Of a stretch of 64,000 bases of DNA, positions 61,451 through 64,000 are shown piece by piece. The notes beneath the pieces are model-generated. The model searched no databases. It worked only from the letters and a program-made list of their open reading frames with translations, and was not told where the DNA came from. The translations under genes and the position numbers were made by a program. Location of the stretch: assembly GCA_016789305.1 (NCBI GenBank), contig JAEURJ010000009.1:62001-126000 (forward strand), written 5' to 3'. This DNA is from Anaerolineales bacterium. GTDB taxonomy: Bacteria; Chloroflexota; Anaerolineae; Anaerolineales; Villigracilaceae. Each line of letters opens with the position of its first letter. Positions within the stretch are counted from its first letter, which is position 1.

Positions 61451-63919
61451 TTATGCGCTGATCTTCTGTTTGGATTTCTTTGCCGGTGCGGCCTCGGAGG
61501 TGAAGATGACTTTATCGTCCTTCTCATCCACCAATACCACAGCCCCATCCTTGAATTTGCCGCCGAGCAGTTCCATCGAAAGCGGGCTTTCCACATATTT
61601 CTGGATGGCTCTGCGTAACGGACGGGCGCCAAACGCCGGGTCAAATCCTTCCTTGGCAAGCCAGGCACGAGCTGCATCGGTCAACTGGACAGAGATATTA
61701 TGCTCGTTCAAACGATCCTGCAATTCCTTCATTTGAAGAACCACGATCTCTTCCATTTGCGGCAGAGAGAGTGGCGAGAACATGATGATGTCATCAATAC
61801 GGTTGAGGAATTCAGGACGGAAGGCAGCTTTGAGCGCCTTCTCGATCTTGTCATGGGATTCACGCTCTTCGCTGGAATCACCTTTTGTGAGGAAGCCCAA
61901 GGTGCCGCCTTTTCTCACGTATTCCGTCCCCAGGTTCGAGGTCATGATTAGAACCGTGTTGCGGAAATCCACCACATTGCCCTGACCATCGGTCAAACGG
62001 CCGTCATCCAAGATTTGAAGCAAGGCATTCCAGACTTCCGGATGTGCCTTTTCGATTTCATCGAAAAGAACCACACGATAGGGCCTGCGACGAACCGCTT
62101 CTGTTAGCTGACCACCTTCCTCATAACCTACATATCCGGGAGGTGCACCGAAGAGGCGTGAAACGGTATGCTGTTCGCGATACTCGGACATATCGATACG
62201 AACCATTGCTTCTTCATCATCGAACATGAACCAGGCAAGCGCTTTGGCAAGTTCAGTTTTACCAACACCCGAAGGGCCGATAAAGATGAAAGAACCGATC
62301 GGGCGGGCCGGATCTTTCAAGCCAGAACGCGCACGACGAATGGCATCGGAAACTGCATGAATGGCTTCCTCCTGTCCAATGATGCGCTCGTGGAGACGCG
62401 CTTCCATGTGCAGAAGTTTTTCTGATTCGGTTTCCAACATTTGCGTTACAGGAATGCCTGTCCACTGATGGACAACGGCGGCAATATCATCCACATCAAC
62501 GACTTCATCGAGTTGATGTTCCGCCTCCCATTTATCGCGATTGGAGTTGTATTCCAATTCAAGACGCAGTCGTTCCGCCTTCTTTTGTGCGGCGCGTTCA
62601 TAATCACGTTCAAGACCTGCCTGCTCTTCCTCCGCATGCAATTTATCCACTTCGGTTTTCAGAGACTTAAGATCGGGCGGCATGGAATACAGTGCAACAC
62701 GAAGTTTCGCAGCGGCTTCATCCATCAGGTCAATGGCTTTATCAGGCAGATGGCGATCTGTAACATAACGATCTGCAAGCCGGGCAGCCGCAGTGAGTGC
62801 CTCATCTGAAAAATGAACTTTATGATGCGCTTCATAGCGATCACGCAAACCATGCAACATCTTGATCGTATCCTCGACACTCGGCTCATCTACATAAATC
62901 GGAGCAAAGCGGCGTTCGAGTGCGGCATCTTTTTCAATATGTTTGTGGAATTCATCCAGCGTAGTCGCGCCGATACATTGAAGTTCGCCGCGTGCGAGTG
63001 CCGGTTTGAGCATGTTACTCGCATCCAACGCGCCCTGGGCTGCTCCTGCTCCGACGACCGTATGCAACTCGTCGATCATCAAAATCACATCGCCCTTTGC
63101 ACGTTGGACCTCATCCATTACGGCCTTGAGACGTTCTTCGAATTCACCACGGAAGCGGGAGCCGGCGATCATGGCGCCGAGGTCCAATGCAACAACACGT
63201 TTGCCGCTTAAAATTTCAGGGACATCATTGGTGGCAATCTTTTGCGCCAAGCCTTCTGCAATGGCGGTCTTACCCACACCTGCTTCACCGATCAACACAG
63301 GGTTATTTTTAGTACGTCGGGACAGGATCTGAATCACACGCATGATCTCATTATCACGCCCAATGACCGGGTCAAGCTTGCCTTCACGAGCCAGTTGAGT
63401 CAGATCGCGTGAATATTTTTCAAGGGTGCGATATTTGGTTTCGGCCTGCGGGTCGGTGACACGCTGTCCACCGCGCAGGTCTTGAATGGCATCATAGACA
63501 CGGTCACGTGTTAAACCAGCGCTCTCCAAAATGCGCGCAGCCGGTGTATTGCGCTCGGTGAGAATCGCCAAAAAGATATGTTCTGTGGAAATGTATTCAT
63601 CTTTCAGACGGTTCGCTTCCTCGTTGGCCAGATCAATGATCCGCTTGACGCGAGGCGTGATAAAAATCTGTCCAGCACCGCCACCGAAGATATTCGCCTT
63701 CGGGCTGGCGCGTAAAGTTGCATCGAGTCGTTCCGTCAACGCCTCAGCGCTGACGCTCAATTTTTCAAGAATTTGGGGAATCACACCACCAGGCTGTTCG
63801 ATCAAAGCAAGCAAAATATGCTCGGTGTCGATCTGGTTGTGACCATAGCGCTGGATGATCTCCGCCGCACGCTGGGCGGCTTCCTGCGCTCTCTCTGTAA
63901 ATCTGTCAAATCTCATCAT
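61451..63919 (-). CDS. clpC: ClpC-type AAA+ unfoldase
   Basis: An 822-residue HSP100 unfoldase of the Clp protease. The double Clp-N repeat is residues 1-145; the first AAA+ module has GEAGVGKT and the Walker B LMIDEL; a short middle domain with [18 protein letters not shown] (UvrB/C-like) distinguishes it from ClpB, which has a long M-domain. The second module has [28 protein letters not shown] and the sensor 2 [13 protein letters not shown] tripeptide in TLGFLTKG occupies the position of the ClpP-docking loop. GGAGG precedes the ATGATG at 63919. No mcsA/mcsB/ctsR is in the visible part. Confidence 0.9.
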   Translation of the reverse strand: MMRFDRFTERAQEAAQRAAEIIQRYGHNQIDTEHILLALIEQPGGVIPQILEKLSVSAEALTERLDATLRASPKANIFGGGAGQIFITPRVKRIIDLANEEANRLKDEYISTEHIFLAILTERNTPAARILESAGLTRDRVYDAIQDLRGGQRVTDPQAETKYRTLEKYSRDLTQLAREGKLDPVIGRDNEIMRVIQILSRRTKNNPVLIGEAGVGKTAIAEGLAQKIATNDVPEILSGKRVVALDLGAMIAGSRFRGEFEERLKAVMDEVQRAKGDVILMIDELHTVVGAGAAQGALDASNMLKPALARGELQCIGATTLDEFHKHIEKDAALERRFAPIYVDEPSVEDTIKMLHGLRDRYEAHHKVHFSDEALTAAARLADRYVTDRHLPDKAIDLMDEAAAKLRVALYSMPPDLKSLKTEVDKLHAEEEQAGLERDYERAAQKKAERLRLELEYNSNRDKWEAEHQLDEVVDVDDIAAVVHQWTGIPVTQMLETESEKLLHMEARLHERIIGQEEAIHAVSDAIRRARSGLKDPARPIGSFIFIGPSGVGKTELAKALAWFMFDDEEAMVRIDMSEYREQHTVSRLFGAPPGYVGYEEGGQLTEAVRRRPYRVVLFDEIEKAHPEVWNALLQILDDGRLTDGQGNVVDFRNTVLIMTSNLGTEYVRKGGTLGFLTKGDSSEERESHDKIEKALKAAFRPEFLNRIDDIIMFSPLSLPQMEEIVVLQMKELQDRLNEHNISVQLTDAARAWLAKEGFDPAFGARPLRRAIQKYVESPLSMELLGGKFKDGAVVLVDEKDDKVIFTSEAAPAKKSKQKISA

Positions 63920-63933
63920 AAGGTTTTCCTCCA

Positions 63934-63953
63934 GTGGCGGAAAGCCCGCCACT
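63934..63953 (-). promoter_or_regulatory. 5' leader hairpin of clpC
   Basis: GTGGCGG and CCGCCAC enclose AAAGC (minus-strand copy symmetric) between the predicted start and the ribosome site. A stable seven-base stem 15 bases before the ATG could control stability or translation. It is not CIRCE. Confidence 0.45.
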
Positions 63954-63975
63954 ACAATCCATACATAATGGGAGC

Positions 63976-63981
63976 ATTATA
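63976..63981 (-). promoter_or_regulatory. -10 box of clpC
   Basis: TATAAT on the minus strand; the -35 region would be at or beyond the window end (TTGCCA at 64000 has only a 13-base spacer). Confidence 0.5.
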
Positions 63982-64000
63982 ACAAAAGCCGCATTGGCAA

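Noticed and set aside
63920..64000. CIRCE or CtsR operator before clpC
   Set aside because: No TTAGCACTC/GAGTGCTAA pair and no CtsR heptad repeat are seen; only a short GTGGCGG hairpin is present.
1..64000. CRISPR array, tRNA, rRNA, insertion sequence or prophage
   Set aside because: No direct-repeat array, cloverleaf, transposase or integrase gene was seen on either strand.

Overview
This is a 64 kb stretch of a bacterial chromosome of about 50% GC. It is densely coded, has no rRNA or tRNA gene, no CRISPR array and no insertion sequence that I can see, and most genes lie on the minus strand. Gene content suggests a Chloroflexota bacterium, most likely Anaerolineae. The pointers are very large multi-GAF histidine kinases, a PATAN (DUF4388)/MglA-like GTPase module, a PolX with the variant third catalytic site, NarL-type sensor pairs with multi-TM sensors, multiheme cytochromes anchored as lipoproteins or by C-terminal helices, and ClpC. 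The assignment is inference from gene families, not from a marker gene.

Layout. 1-5.2 kb: two sensor-kinase units (a NarX-like kinase plus response regulator cut by the window edge, and a HAMP kinase with a secreted low-complexity protein). 5.4-9.2 kb: a tightly overlapping minus-strand operon of polX, a small unknown gene, an isoprenylcysteine-type methyltransferase, an AAC(6')-like GNAT acetyltransferase and an EamA exporter. 9.3-15.1 kb: a DnaQ-type exonuclease fused to a WYL-like domain, a DUF4173-type membrane protein, a short structured transcript with a 16-codon ORF, a group III 6-phosphofructokinase, and small membrane proteins. 15.1-20.1 kb: a thiamine salvage operon behind a strong promoter and a TPP riboswitch with its own terminator: thiN, ThiB-, ThiP- and ThiQ-like proteins and a DUF402 protein.

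20.2-34.9 kb is the most unusual part: one minus-strand operon of ten genes from a consensus-like promoter. In order it encodes a PATAN protein, an MglA/CvnD-like GTPase, an active-looking alpha/beta hydrolase, a V4R-domain protein, a left-handed beta-helix protein, a homologue of acyl-ACP reductase (aldehyde-forming), a response regulator with a degenerate GGDEF domain, a 2463-residue kinase with eleven GAF domains, a CheY-like regulator, and a second alpha/beta hydrolase whose catalytic serine is glycine. I read it as a sensing and signalling device coupled to a lipid-type or aldehyde-type small molecule; this is inference.

35-43.3 kb holds two convergent electron-transfer operons: a decaheme lipoprotein built from a duplicated five-heme unit, a nine-heme protein with a cytochrome b partner, and opposite them an octaheme cytochrome, a four-cluster ferredoxin and an NrfD-type quinone subunit, led by two tiny membrane proteins. 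The palindrome TTGGGG-N6-CCCCAT occurs upstream of both operons. A NarX/NarL-type pair follows at 44.4-46.6 kb. 47.7-56 kb: panE and panB, an S41-type protease lipoprotein, a YtxH-like protein, a glycosyltransferase and a CheY regulator on divergent leaderless promoters, UDP-glucose dehydrogenase and a methyltransferase. 56-64 kb: a soluble kinase with a LacI-type ligand domain, an HExxH metalloprotease, and clpC.

Several promoters in the window place the start codon at or within a few bases of the expected transcription start, which suggests that leaderless mRNAs are common in this organism.
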